Positions 1 to 7,003 of a stretch of 16,236 bases of DNA are shown here, one piece after another (the first letter of the stretch is position 1; each line of letters opens with the position of its first letter). The notes beneath the pieces were generated by a model. It had not been told where the DNA came from. It ran no database searches and worked only from the letters and a program-made list of their open reading frames with translations. Source of the stretch: Clostridiales bacterium (GTDB lineage Bacteria; Bacillota; Clostridia; Peptostreptococcales; BM714); NCBI GenBank assembly GCA_002869095.1, contig PKTO01000236.1:1-16236 (forward strand), in the 5' to 3' direction. The translations under genes and the position numbers were made by a program.

Positions 1-695
1 AAAGCAAACCCAATCCTGTTTCCATCAAAAAAACATTTGCCCCTGTCTCCCATCTCTCCCCCCGCATTCATAATACTTGCAAAAAGATGGCTGATTTCCG
101 AAGGCTTTACCTTGAATTCGCGGCTCAGATAAAGCGCAGTCTTTATTATCTCCTTCGTTGATATTTCTTTCATTTGTATCTCAAAGCCCGCATTCCTGAA
201 GACAGTTTCGTATTCTTCAATTGTTCCGATTCCGTTGAAGCAGGGAATATGCCTTATGTCATCACGATCCTTCTCATTGACTTGCTCTATTGATACAAAG
301 TCTCTAAGCAGAAGTCTTCCTCCTTTTTTCAGTATCCTATAAAATTCATCGGCAGCCTTTTGCTTGTTCGGTAAAAGTGAAAAAGCGGCTTCAGAAATGA
401 CAAAATCAAAGGAATTCCCCTCACAATCAATCCCATACACAGAACCCTCTGTGAATGTCAAATTCTCGTGGTTGTTTTTTTCTTCAGCCTTGGACAATAC
501 CATTGCATCGAAATCAATTCCAGTGCCCTTGCAGCCAATGTTTTTGCAGAGATGGGCAATACCTTCTCCGGTTCCGCACCCTCCCTCAAGCACATTAGAG
601 CTTTCGTTTCCACCAAGTTGCCTGACCAGTTTCTCGAGAGTTTCAAGTCGCCCAGGTCTTTGCCCGAATACTTCCAGTAATTTTTGCCTGTTCAC
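1..695 (-). CDS. SAM-dependent methyltransferase, module A copy (partial, 3' end outside window)
   Basis: Class I SAM methyltransferase, open for about 231 codons with no stop before the left edge. It starts at a GTG with a GAGGAG ribosome site seven bases upstream; an ATG start is not available at the homologous position. Motif I is VLEGGCGTG (residues 35-43), the acidic ribose-binding residue is in GIDFD (D61), and FDFVISEAAFSLL (96-108) matches the equivalent segment of the methyltransferase at 13675-14430, so the two are paralogs. From memory the pair resembles the family that databases name DVU_1556, which tends to sit next to a small redox zinc ribbon, as in module B; this was not checked. 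The methyl acceptor is unknown. Unlike its paralog it has its own promoter and follows a hairpin, so it is probably transcribed apart from the dehydratase genes. Confidence 0.85.
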   Translation of the reverse strand, partial: MNRQKLLEVFGQRPGRLETLEKLVRQLGGNESSNVLEGGCGTGEGIAHLCKNIGCKGTGIDFDAMVLSKAEEKNNHENLTFTEGSVYGIDCEGNSFDFVISEAAFSLLPNKQKAADEFYRILKKGGRLLLRDFVSIEQVNEKDRDDIRHIPCFNGIGTIEEYETVFRNAGFEIQMKEISTKEIIKTALYLSREFKVKPSEISHLFASIMNAGGEMGDRGKCFFDGNRIGFA

Positions 696-758
696 AATTC
701 TACTCCTCGCTTTTTGTTGATAGTGTCATTGTTTTTCCATTATTGCTATTTACAGCTC

Positions 759-787
759 ATTATAGTGCAAAGGGTATGAAGCTGCAA
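759..787 (-). promoter_or_regulatory. Sigma-70-type promoter for the module A methyltransferase
   Basis: Read on the minus strand, TTGCAG (782-787) and a consensus TATAAT (759-764) are separated by exactly 17 bases. Transcription would start near 752, giving a leader of about 55 bases before the GTG at 695. It lies just beyond the hairpin that follows the dehydratase large-subunit gene, which supports a new transcription unit. Confidence 0.65.
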
Positions 788-805
788 TTGATGCTTTACC
801 ATAGG

Positions 806-834
806 ACGGGACTCCGCTTCATGCGGAGTCCCGT
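806..834 (-). terminator. Strong hairpin after the module A dehydratase operon
   Basis: A perfect 12-bp GC-rich stem, ACGGGACTCCGC (806-817) and GCGGAGTCCCGT (823-834), with a 5-base loop, begins 10 bases beyond the stop of the large-subunit gene. No clean U-tract follows on either strand, so it may be an inefficient intrinsic terminator or a 3'-end stabilising structure. Its position between the last dehydratase gene and a new promoter favours termination. Confidence 0.6.
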
Positions 835-844
835 GATCTTGTCA

Positions 845-2266
845 TTATTGCTCAAGCCGCATCTTGATTACCTGGCAGATGCTCTCTATTCTTGTCTTAA
901 GCGCCTGCGGACTGTAGTCCCTGTCCTCCCAGAAATCGGACTCCATATAGAAATGCGGTATGCCGGTTTCTTTTTCGATTATCTTTGCACACATCTTCTG
1001 GTGGGCTCCAAGCCATCTGTCAAAGTCGAAGAATCCCATCACCATTCCATCCACATTGTTGCTCTTAGCCTTGTCTATCATGCTGTCTATCTCGTAGCGC
1101 ATGTTTTGTCCTATAGGCATTCTGAGCCACTGCTCGGCAGTAGCCATGAATGGTTCCTCAAATGACGGCGCCTGCATCATTTTTTTATTCGGTGTAAGCA
1201 CCGTACTGAATGTCATGGCGACTCCGTTGTCCCTGAATATGCGGTCTATCCAAGGAACTGCATAGGGAACAAAATAGCATCCAAGCTTTGGCGCGTCCTT
1301 TTCAATAACTCCTACGCCTTCCTTCATAGCCTTTCTTCCTTCCCTGAGCATTGTATCTACGGCATCCTCGAAATATTCAAGCCCCGCGTTCATAGGGAGC
1401 GCGAAGATGTTGCAGAACATTGTAAGAGCATTGGCTCCGAGAACTTGAGGATTGGATTTGCACACCAGCTGAACAAGACTACCTGCCTTGAAGGCTCTTC
1501 TCTGGCAATTCGCGACAGCTCTCTGCATATGCTCAGGCTTGACCTCGATTCCAATAATTTCTTCTATCTCTCGCTGCCCGTCCTTAAGCTCCTTGGCAAG
1601 GAATTCAATCCTGTCCACCATCTCGTCGTCCTTTTCGCCCCAATGGGTGTCATGGGGCAAGCGGCTTATTACATGAGGCCATTCACCTTCGCCGTAGAGC
1701 ATATTGATGTACTCGTCCGTCTTGGGACCCTCGTCGCAGTTGAAGCCCCAAGCCCAGATTACATCTGGAGCGGCCATCATGCCCTTCCGGTAGCCTCCTA
1801 TTCTGGTCTTGTTGAGGGCGCAGTGGCGGCATCCATAGGTCATGCCTTCCTCTTCGGCTTTTTCGAGGCATGGGTCGACCTTGTGGAAAAGGTACTGGAG
1901 TCCGCAAAGCAGCCAGTGGTCGGCGAATGAAACGAAAACGCCGTCGCCTCCCGCTTCCTTTATCGCAGTATAGTTTGTTTGGATTGCGGGAAGTATCCCG
2001 TAAACAATCTTGACTCCCTGTTTCTTGTACTCTGTGGTGTATGCTATATCCACTGTTTCTCGAAGGGTCGCTCCCATGAGCTTCTTGACGCCTTCGTACT
2101 GCATGTCGAAATTCTGCGGCAGCCATTCGTCCATTGAAAATCTCAAATCTTGCTCCGTCAAGCCGAGAACAGGAATGGCATATTCGAATTTGGGCATGAA
2201 CTCCTCTATCTGCTCGTCTGTAAATGCAAGATACTTCAAATATTCAACGCATACGTCTCTGTTCAT
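845..2266 (-). CDS. 2-hydroxyacyl-CoA dehydratase / benzoyl-CoA reductase-type large subunit, module A
   Basis: Large subunit (473 aa) of an iron-sulfur heterodimer of the HgdAB/HadBC/BcrBC superfamily, which accepts an ATP-energised electron from an activator. Its C-terminus carries the family-type sequence with an acidic DFWEDRDYS block and the TRIESICQ helix. Cysteines shared at identical positions with the module B paralog are C146 and C149 in YGCRHCALNK and C177 in FNCDEGPK; these are the best cluster-ligand candidates. It is longer than a typical HadB of about 400 aa, with roughly 60 extra N-terminal helical residues. The start codon overlaps the stop of the small-subunit gene by one base (TAATG), with AAAGGAGG upstream, so the two are translationally coupled. 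The substrate cannot be told from sequence: dehydration of an (R)-2-hydroxyacyl-CoA or reduction of another compound are both possible. Confidence 0.85.
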   Translation of the reverse strand: MNRDVCVEYLKYLAFTDEQIEEFMPKFEYAIPVLGLTEQDLRFSMDEWLPQNFDMQYEGVKKLMGATLRETVDIAYTTEYKKQGVKIVYGILPAIQTNYTAIKEAGGDGVFVSFADHWLLCGLQYLFHKVDPCLEKAEEEGMTYGCRHCALNKTRIGGYRKGMMAAPDVIWAWGFNCDEGPKTDEYINMLYGEGEWPHVISRLPHDTHWGEKDDEMVDRIEFLAKELKDGQREIEEIIGIEVKPEHMQRAVANCQRRAFKAGSLVQLVCKSNPQVLGANALTMFCNIFALPMNAGLEYFEDAVDTMLREGRKAMKEGVGVIEKDAPKLGCYFVPYAVPWIDRIFRDNGVAMTFSTVLTPNKKMMQAPSFEEPFMATAEQWLRMPIGQNMRYEIDSMIDKAKSNNVDGMVMGFFDFDRWLGAHQKMCAKIIEKETGIPHFYMESDFWEDRDYSPQALKTRIESICQVIKMRLEQ

Positions 2267-3420
2267 TATTTCGCCTCCTTTACAGCTTCGATGAAGCTCT
2301 CGATTCTTGTCCTGAGCGGACCCATTGCTTCTCTGGAATACTCGTATGAAGACTCCAGCTTGAGGAAGGGAATTCCGGCTTCACCCAAATTCTTGGCTAA
2401 AATTGTGCATTCCATGTCGTATATCTCGTCGAAGGCAAGCTGATACCAGACTACCGCATCTATTTTCTTTTCTTCCACAAGCTTCATAACATAATCGACT
2501 CGCTCTCTCCAGGCAGGCTGAAAAAGAGTTACGGGCGTTTTGACAAGAAATTTTGTTTCAGCTATGTTCTTGATTATGTCTCCTTCAACCGGAACATCCC
2601 AGTTGTACCATCTGATTCCCTCATCAAGGAAATCGGCTGCTATGAATCCTCCATTCTCCTCTATGAGTCTCGGAACCACATAGTCTCCAACTGCAACGAT
2701 ATGTCCTGCAAAAAGTATTCTTGGAGTGCCTTTGGCAAACTTGGGCTCTTCAGTTTCAAGTTTCTCAATCAGCTTGTCCAATGCCTCAACCATATACTCC
2801 GTATCATTGAAAAACGAGTAGTGGTTGAGCTTTATGAAATCCGTTCCCCCGATAGGGCATTCGGTATTTTCGCGAAGAGCATCGATTTTTCTGAGGCGCT
2901 CATTTATCGCATTGCTCGCTTTAACCTCTTCTAAAAGCTTGTCTTCTGTTATTTCATTTCCCGTTTCTTTTTCGAGTTTGTCTTTCAGCTTAAGAAGAGC
3001 CTTGTGGTAATAGTCGAATGTATAATCTTTTTTCCAATCGGGCGGCACGCCAACCTTGTATATCGGCAACTCCATGTACTCCATTACTTCGGATATGCGG
3101 CCTATGTGACAGTCCAACTGCTGGGCAACAATAAGATCCGCCACAGGCGTTACGGGGTCAAGCCCAAGCATGTGATAGCCAGCAAGACTTCTCGCATAGG
3201 GATTCATGAACCTGAGCATGTACTCAAGCACTGCATCTGGCGGCTCGGGCTCGCCTCCCCGGCACATAAGATAAGGCTCGGCTCCTGCGGCATAAATCAT
3301 TTCCTCCGGAACGAAATTGCCTATGTACTCGATTATTTTCTTGCCTTCCTTCTTTGCCGCCTTCAATCTTTTGGGTCGATCGAGGGAACCGGCTTCCAAC
3401 TCCTTTAAGATGTTTTGCAT
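2266..3420 (-). CDS. 2-hydroxyacyl-CoA dehydratase / benzoyl-CoA reductase-type small subunit, module A
   Basis: Small subunit (384 aa) of the same heterodimer, of the HgdB/HadC/BcrC type. Family signs are the N-terminal FVPEEMIYAAGAEPYLMCRGG segment (around 36-56), the LDCHIGRISE segment, and the C-terminal ESSYEY...GPLRTRIESFIE block. Candidate cluster cysteines are C53, C104 and C338. In the module B paralog the third one is displaced by two residues. The start has GGAGG about seven bases upstream. It follows the activator gene after 50 bases and is coupled to the large subunit through a TAATG overlap. Length is normal for the family. Cytoplasmic; no signal peptide or membrane segment. The superfamily assignment is firm, the reaction is not. 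Confidence 0.87.
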   Translation of the reverse strand: MQNILKELEAGSLDRPKRLKAAKKEGKKIIEYIGNFVPEEMIYAAGAEPYLMCRGGEPEPPDAVLEYMLRFMNPYARSLAGYHMLGLDPVTPVADLIVAQQLDCHIGRISEVMEYMELPIYKVGVPPDWKKDYTFDYYHKALLKLKDKLEKETGNEITEDKLLEEVKASNAINERLRKIDALRENTECPIGGTDFIKLNHYSFFNDTEYMVEALDKLIEKLETEEPKFAKGTPRILFAGHIVAVGDYVVPRLIEENGGFIAADFLDEGIRWYNWDVPVEGDIIKNIAETKFLVKTPVTLFQPAWRERVDYVMKLVEEKKIDAVVWYQLAFDEIYDMECTILAKNLGEAGIPFLKLESSYEYSREAMGPLRTRIESFIEAVKEAK

Positions 3421-3470
3421 ACAGCGCCTCCTTTTCGTTATTGATATTTATTGGATTTCTTTCAGTTTTG

Positions 3471-4280
3471 TCAATCGGCTTTGTTTTTTTCGTACTTGCC
3501 TTGAGCGTAGATTGCCGCACCGAACGCCCCTGTGTTCTGCGGATTCTCGATGGCATCGACTTTCTTTTTCAGGAGTTGCTCGAAGGCCGCCTTTACTCCG
3601 ACATTCTTTGCCACTCCCCCGGAAAACACAATCGGTTCGGCAAACATGATTCTGCCGGCCTTGCCCATTGCGATGATCCTTCTTGCTATCGACAGGTTCA
3701 TTCCCATTGAAATGTCTTCCTTCTTCACCCCCTCGGAGAGGAATGATATTATTTCCGATTCCGCAAAAATGGTGCACATGCTGCTTATTACGCACGGCTT
3801 TTCGGATTCGAGCGACAAAGGGCCGAGCTCTTCCATGGAAACTCCAAGCAGACGCTCCGTCAAAACCTCGAAAAACCTGCCTGTCCCGGCGGCGCATTTG
3901 TCGTTCATTTCGAATTTTGTTATTATTCCGTTCTGGTCAAGCTCAATAACTTTACTGTCCTGTCCGCCTATGTCGATTATTGTTCTTGTTCCGGGATAAA
4001 GCTCCACAGTTCCCTTCCCGTGGCAGACTATTTCCGGAACGACATCATCTGCAATTCGAAGGGATCTTCTTCCATAGCCCGTGGCGACAATGTATTTGAC
4101 AGATTTTCTGTCAACTCCGGCTTTTTCCATAGCTTTTGCAAAAACATCCTGTCCGCTTTTGTCCCTGTTGAAGCTTGTGAATTGAATTGCGTACGACAGA
4201 ATCTCGCGCCTGTCATTTATAAGCACTGCCTTAGATGTGGTCGAGCCTATATCAACTCCCGCAAAAATATTCTCTTCCAT
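3471..4280 (-). CDS. ATP-dependent activator of the dehydratase/reductase (HgdC/HadI/FldI-type ASKHA ATPase), module A
   Basis: Homodimeric 'archerase' ATPase of 269 aa. In characterised relatives it holds one [4Fe-4S] cluster between two subunits and uses ATP hydrolysis to inject a low-potential electron from ferredoxin or flavodoxin into the dehydratase. The phosphate-1 motif GVDIGSTTSK lies at residues 8-17 and the second nucleotide motif IDIGGQDSK at 102-110. The cluster cysteines of the family are present: C129 in NDKCAAGTGRF and C169 in SSMCTIFAESE. FSGGVAKN near 219-226 is the adenosine-motif region. Length is typical. The gene sits between the zinc ribbon (15-base gap) and the small subunit. 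Residues 77-141 are identical to the second activator at 7186-7989. Confidence 0.93.
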   Translation of the reverse strand: MEENIFAGVDIGSTTSKAVLINDRREILSYAIQFTSFNRDKSGQDVFAKAMEKAGVDRKSVKYIVATGYGRRSLRIADDVVPEIVCHGKGTVELYPGTRTIIDIGGQDSKVIELDQNGIITKFEMNDKCAAGTGRFFEVLTERLLGVSMEELGPLSLESEKPCVISSMCTIFAESEIISFLSEGVKKEDISMGMNLSIARRIIAMGKAGRIMFAEPIVFSGGVAKNVGVKAAFEQLLKKKVDAIENPQNTGAFGAAIYAQGKYEKNKAD

Positions 4281-4295
4281 TCCGCCACTCCCCGT

Positions 4296-4484
4296 CTATT
4301 TGGCCTCAAGCATTGCCTCAGCGTCATTGAGTTCTCCAGTCACAAGATCCTCCATCAGAAATTCCATTCCGCATTCCGGGCACCTCAGTCCCTCCGCCTC
4401 CGGCAGTTCCATCTCGTTGTACTTTATTCCAATATCGTAAACCTCTTCCATTTCCGCTCCGTCTCTTCCGCATATGTAGGCCAT
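4296..4484 (-). CDS. Small zinc-ribbon / redox protein, module A (one cysteine of the first pair missing)
   Basis: Acidic 62-aa protein resembling YgiT-type zinc fingers (CxxCG...CxxCG) and what databases call the DVU_1557 family of small redox proteins; both names are from memory. The C-terminal knuckle LRCPECG (C35, C38) is intact. The N-terminal knuckle reads ICGRDG, with D8 where the module B copy has C8, so a four-cysteine zinc site cannot form as usual. The stretch LPEAEGLRCP and the tail ELNDAE.MLEAK are the same in both copies. The start is only 4 bases beyond the stop of the preceding DUF4258-like gene, with AGGAGTG inside that gene's end. Role unknown; electron carrier, metal donor or partner of the DUF4258-like protein are possible. 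Confidence 0.8.
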   Translation of the reverse strand: MAYICGRDGAEMEEVYDIGIKYNEMELPEAEGLRCPECGMEFLMEDLVTGELNDAEAMLEAK

Positions 4485-4488
4485 AGAA

Positions 4489-4737
4489 TCACTCCTGTTC
4501 CGATGTCAAACGCACCCTGTGGCTGTAGACGGAATCGACCTTGAATGTGTCCCCGTCCTTTTCATAGGCTGCATATACTGTCATATTTTCCATCCTGTAT
4601 TTACCTATAATTCTGTTTCCGTCCTTTATGAAGGTCTTGTCCCTTTCCGCGCATTCAATTGTTGCTTTTACATCCTCCTCGGTTATGCCGCGATCGCTCA
4701 TGACATCGCTAAGCCCTTCTGCAAAAACTATTTGCAA
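4489..4737 (-). CDS. DUF4258-like small protein, module A (TTG start)
   Basis: Protein of 82 aa beginning at a TTG. The choice rests on AGGAAAGGGGAG ending six bases upstream, on the upstream gene stopping at 4754, and on alignment with the paralog at 14699-14965. A nearby ATG at 4743 opens a frame that stops after four codons, and the longer in-frame reading to 4827 runs back into the flavoprotein gene. The pattern MSDRGITEEDVKATI (13-27), then GKYRMENMTVYAAY and DSVYSHRV, matches DUF4258 domains: an N-terminal helix with an RGI..EDV motif followed by a beta-sheet. In many bacteria DUF4258 proteins are encoded next to YgiT-type zinc fingers in toxin-antitoxin-like pairs, and here too the next gene is such a zinc ribbon. 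Function in this operon is unknown. Confidence 0.75.
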   Translation of the reverse strand: MQIVFAEGLSDVMSDRGITEEDVKATIECAERDKTFIKDGNRIIGKYRMENMTVYAAYEKDGDTFKVDSVYSHRVRLTSEQE

Positions 4738-4753
4738 TTCATTCTCCCCTTTC

Positions 4754-6145
4754 CTATTTGTGATATCCCTTTCCAGTAACACTCTTGCCTGCCTCGAACA
4801 AAGCCTCGTTGAGAGTCGGATGGGCATGCACAGTCAAATTGAATTCTTCTATTGTGATTCCGTTCTTGACCGCAAGGGCCATCTCGCCTATCAATGTGCT
4901 TGCATCGTGGGCTACTATTGAAGATCCTATTATTTTTCGCGTATCTGCGTCTACCGCAATCTTGATCATTCCCTCTGTGCTTTGCATGCATGACGCCTTT
5001 TCGTTGGCGGCCATTTTGAGCGTGCCCTCAAGCACATTGATTCCCTCTGCCTGAGCCTCGGCTTTTGAAAGCCCCACCTTTGCAACCTCGGGTTCCGAAA
5101 ATATGGCCCAAGGTATACTCCTGTAGTCTACAGCCATTCTGTTGCCGTTTATGTTCTCAGCAACCACAGCCCCGTCAAACTGCGCCTTGTGCGAAAGCTG
5201 AGGACCTGAAACTATGTCGCCAACGGCATATATGTTATCGATGTTGGTCTTAAGCGTTTCATCAACACAGATTAATCCTCTCTCCATCTCAATTCCGACA
5301 GCTTCCATTCCTATGCTGTCCGTGTTTTTCTTGCGTCCGATTGAAACGAGGACTTTTTCCGTGACTGTTTTTTCTCCGTTTGAAAGCGACGATTCGACTT
5401 TTCCGTCTTCGATGACTCTTATGCCTTCTACCCCTGTTCCTACAAGAACCTTGATGCCTTTCTTCTTGAGCGCCTTTTCCACTATGGCGCTGAGCTCCGC
5501 GTCCTTAAGGAGAGGAGCGGCACAATCCATCATTTCCACAATCGTTGTTTCGCAGCCCATGGAAGAATAGAACATCCCCAGCTCAATGCCTATGGGGCCG
5601 GCTCCAATTATGAGCATGGTTTCAGGAACTTCCTGGAGTGTGAGCGCCTCGTCGCTCGTTATCACGTTTTTTCTGTCAATCTTGAAAACCGGAATTTCAA
5701 GAGGTTCCGAACCGGTAGCTACGACTATGTATTTCCCTGTGTATTCAGTATCAGCGTCTCCATCTTTTACAGCAACCGTATTTCTGTCCTTCAGCAAGGC
5801 ATCTCCATAAATTATTTCTATTCCCCTCGGCTTAAGAACAAAAGCGCCGAGTCCGAAAGCCATCTGCTTCATTATCTTGTCTTTTTTTGCCATGATTTTC
5901 TTGAAGTCGACCTTGTATCCTTCAACCTCTATTCCGAATTTCGACGAATCCCTTATTTCATCAAGAACATTCATGCTTTTCATGAGGACTTTGGTGGGTA
6001 TGCATCCTCTATTTATGCATGTGCCTCCTATTCCTCCCTTCCTTCGCTTCTCTATAAGCGCAACCTTCATGCCCAAGTCCGTGCACCTTATCGCCGCCGC
6101 GCAACCTCCCGAACCTCCACCGACTACTATGACATCGTACTGCAT
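4754..6145 (-). CDS. Dihydrolipoamide-dehydrogenase-like FAD/NAD disulfide oxidoreductase, module A
   Basis: Class I pyridine nucleotide-disulfide oxidoreductase, 463 aa, the usual length. The FAD motif GGGSGG is at 9-14, the redox-active pair C43/C48 is in GTCINRGCIPTK, and the NAD-binding motif GAGPIG is at 181-186. E204 at the end of the following strand suggests NAD(H) over NADP(H). The second FAD motif is YAVGDI and the catalytic His-Glu pair is H442/E447 in HAHPTLNE. It is the first gene of the module A operon, behind a strong promoter and an AAAGGAGG ribosome site. No 2-oxoacid dehydrogenase E1/E2, glycine-cleavage or lipoyl-carrier gene is visible, so its disulfide substrate is open; it might act on a small dithiol or on an operon partner. 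Confidence 0.9.
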   Translation of the reverse strand: MQYDVIVVGGGSGGCAAAIRCTDLGMKVALIEKRRKGGIGGTCINRGCIPTKVLMKSMNVLDEIRDSSKFGIEVEGYKVDFKKIMAKKDKIMKQMAFGLGAFVLKPRGIEIIYGDALLKDRNTVAVKDGDADTEYTGKYIVVATGSEPLEIPVFKIDRKNVITSDEALTLQEVPETMLIIGAGPIGIELGMFYSSMGCETTIVEMMDCAAPLLKDAELSAIVEKALKKKGIKVLVGTGVEGIRVIEDGKVESSLSNGEKTVTEKVLVSIGRKKNTDSIGMEAVGIEMERGLICVDETLKTNIDNIYAVGDIVSGPQLSHKAQFDGAVVAENINGNRMAVDYRSIPWAIFSEPEVAKVGLSKAEAQAEGINVLEGTLKMAANEKASCMQSTEGMIKIAVDADTRKIIGSSIVAHDASTLIGEMALAVKNGITIEEFNLTVHAHPTLNEALFEAGKSVTGKGYHK

Positions 6146-6169
6146 TTTTCCTCCTTTCGAAAACAGTTT

Positions 6170-6185
6170 ATTACACTTGTGTAAT
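6170..6185. promoter_or_regulatory. Probable TetR-A operator
   Basis: Inverted repeat ATTACAC-TT-GTGTAAT, with perfect 7-bp arms, placed directly downstream of the -10 of the module A promoter so that it covers the expected transcription start (about 6182). A further GTGTAAT half-site lies at 6205-6211 within the -35/-10 spacer. Size and position fit a TetR-family repressor site, and the divergently encoded TetR at 6320 is the obvious candidate. Assignment is inferred. Confidence 0.6.
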
Positions 6186-6188
6186 TAC

Positions 6189-6217
6189 AGTATATATTGG
6201 TCATGTGTAATTGTCAA
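6189..6217 (-). promoter_or_regulatory. Sigma-70-type promoter of the module A operon
   Basis: On the minus strand a consensus TTGACA (6212-6217) is followed after exactly 17 bases by TATACT (6189-6194). The leader to the ATG at 6145 would be about 37 bases and contains AAAGGAGG at 6150-6157. A second small inverted repeat, ATTGT-C-ACAAT (6221-6231), abuts the -35 upstream side. Confidence 0.8.
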
Positions 6218-6280
6218 ACTATTGTCACAATTGTCCTTGGTTTTTTAACAATACCGCAATTAGGCATTTGCCTTATTTTG

Positions 6281-6289
6281 TGCTATACT
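6281..6289 (+). promoter_or_regulatory. Extended -10 promoter of the TetR gene
   Basis: TGCTATACT forms an extended -10 element on the plus strand, with transcription expected near 6296. No good -35 is found at 16-18 bases upstream, which is compatible with extended -10 promoters. The leader would be short, and GGAGA precedes the ATG at 6320. Confidence 0.45.
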
Positions 6290-6319
6290 TCCTATGTCGG
6301 AAAAAATCTGGAGAAGACT

Positions 6320-7003
6320 ATGGACAGAATGCGGACAAAAGAAAAACTGTATAAATCGGCCCAGGAGCTGTTTGTGGAAAAAGGACTGAGCAAGACAACG
6401 GTAAGGGAAATCGCCGACAATGTCGGAGTAAACTCGGGTCTCATGCACTATTATTTCAAGTCCAAGAACAAGCTGGCTCTCGACATCTTGCAGTCGCTGT
6501 TTAATGAAATATACAAAATAGCGGACAATCATGTGGACCGCAACAAGGAACCCCACATTTTCCACGGAACAATGATGCGGCTCCACGGTTATTTTTTAAG
6601 CACGGAAGAGAATATGAGCTTCTACATAGACTGTCTCAAAAAAGATATTTTTGAGGAATTGGCCCTCAAAAACTGCCTTGAAACGATAAAAAAAATAGAT
6701 GCGTTTTTCGGCCACAACCACGAAGATTCCTATCTTCTCCTTATGCAGTCCATAACTATAAATGCCCTGAGGACGATGATTCTGAAAAGAGAAAGCGGAC
6801 TCATCGACTACCCCACCGAAAAAATCGAAATCATGGAATACAAGCTTTTTCTCAGTATTTTCCCTGCTACCAGTCCGGAAGTTGTCGATGCCTCTGTAGA
6901 TAAATGTACCCTGCTGGCAGGCAAATTATTCTCAGAAAACCAACATCTTTGCGACATAAGAAATCTTTCTCCGCCCAGTTACAGGAACAATGAAGGCGAT
7001 TAA
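6320..7003 (+). CDS. TetR/AcrR-family transcriptional regulator (TetR-A)
   Basis: Regulator of 227 aa with an N-terminal TetR DNA-binding domain: the helix-turn-helix spans about residues 24-46, with TTVREIADNVGV and GLMHYYFKSKNKLALDIL typical of the family. The C-terminal ligand domain is not recognisable to a particular inducer class. The ATG at 6320 was chosen over upstream in-frame starts because GGAGA lies just before it, the extra 41 residues would be hydrophobic and unlike a TetR N-terminus, and the likely promoter lies inside that extension. It is divergent from the module A flavoprotein gene, with an inverted repeat in the shared region, so it probably represses module A. Its ligand may be the module's substrate, which is inference. 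Confidence 0.88.
   Translation: MDRMRTKEKLYKSAQELFVEKGLSKTTVREIADNVGVNSGLMHYYFKSKNKLALDILQSLFNEIYKIADNHVDRNKEPHIFHGTMMRLHGYFLSTEENMSFYIDCLKKDIFEELALKNCLETIKKIDAFFGHNHEDSYLLLMQSITINALRTMILKRESGLIDYPTEKIEIMEYKLFLSIFPATSPEVVDASVDKCTLLAGKLFSENQHLCDIRNLSPPSYRNNEGD

Noticed and set aside
3354..3710. Short plus-strand frames across the gap between the activator and small subunit of module A
   Set aside because: They span two well-supported minus-strand genes and carry no ribosome site or recognisable domain.
4489..4827. Longer start (4827) for the module A DUF4258-like gene
   Set aside because: It overlaps the flavoprotein 3' end by over 70 bases, lacks a ribosome site and adds residues absent from the paralog; the TTG at 4737 aligns and has a strong ribosome site.
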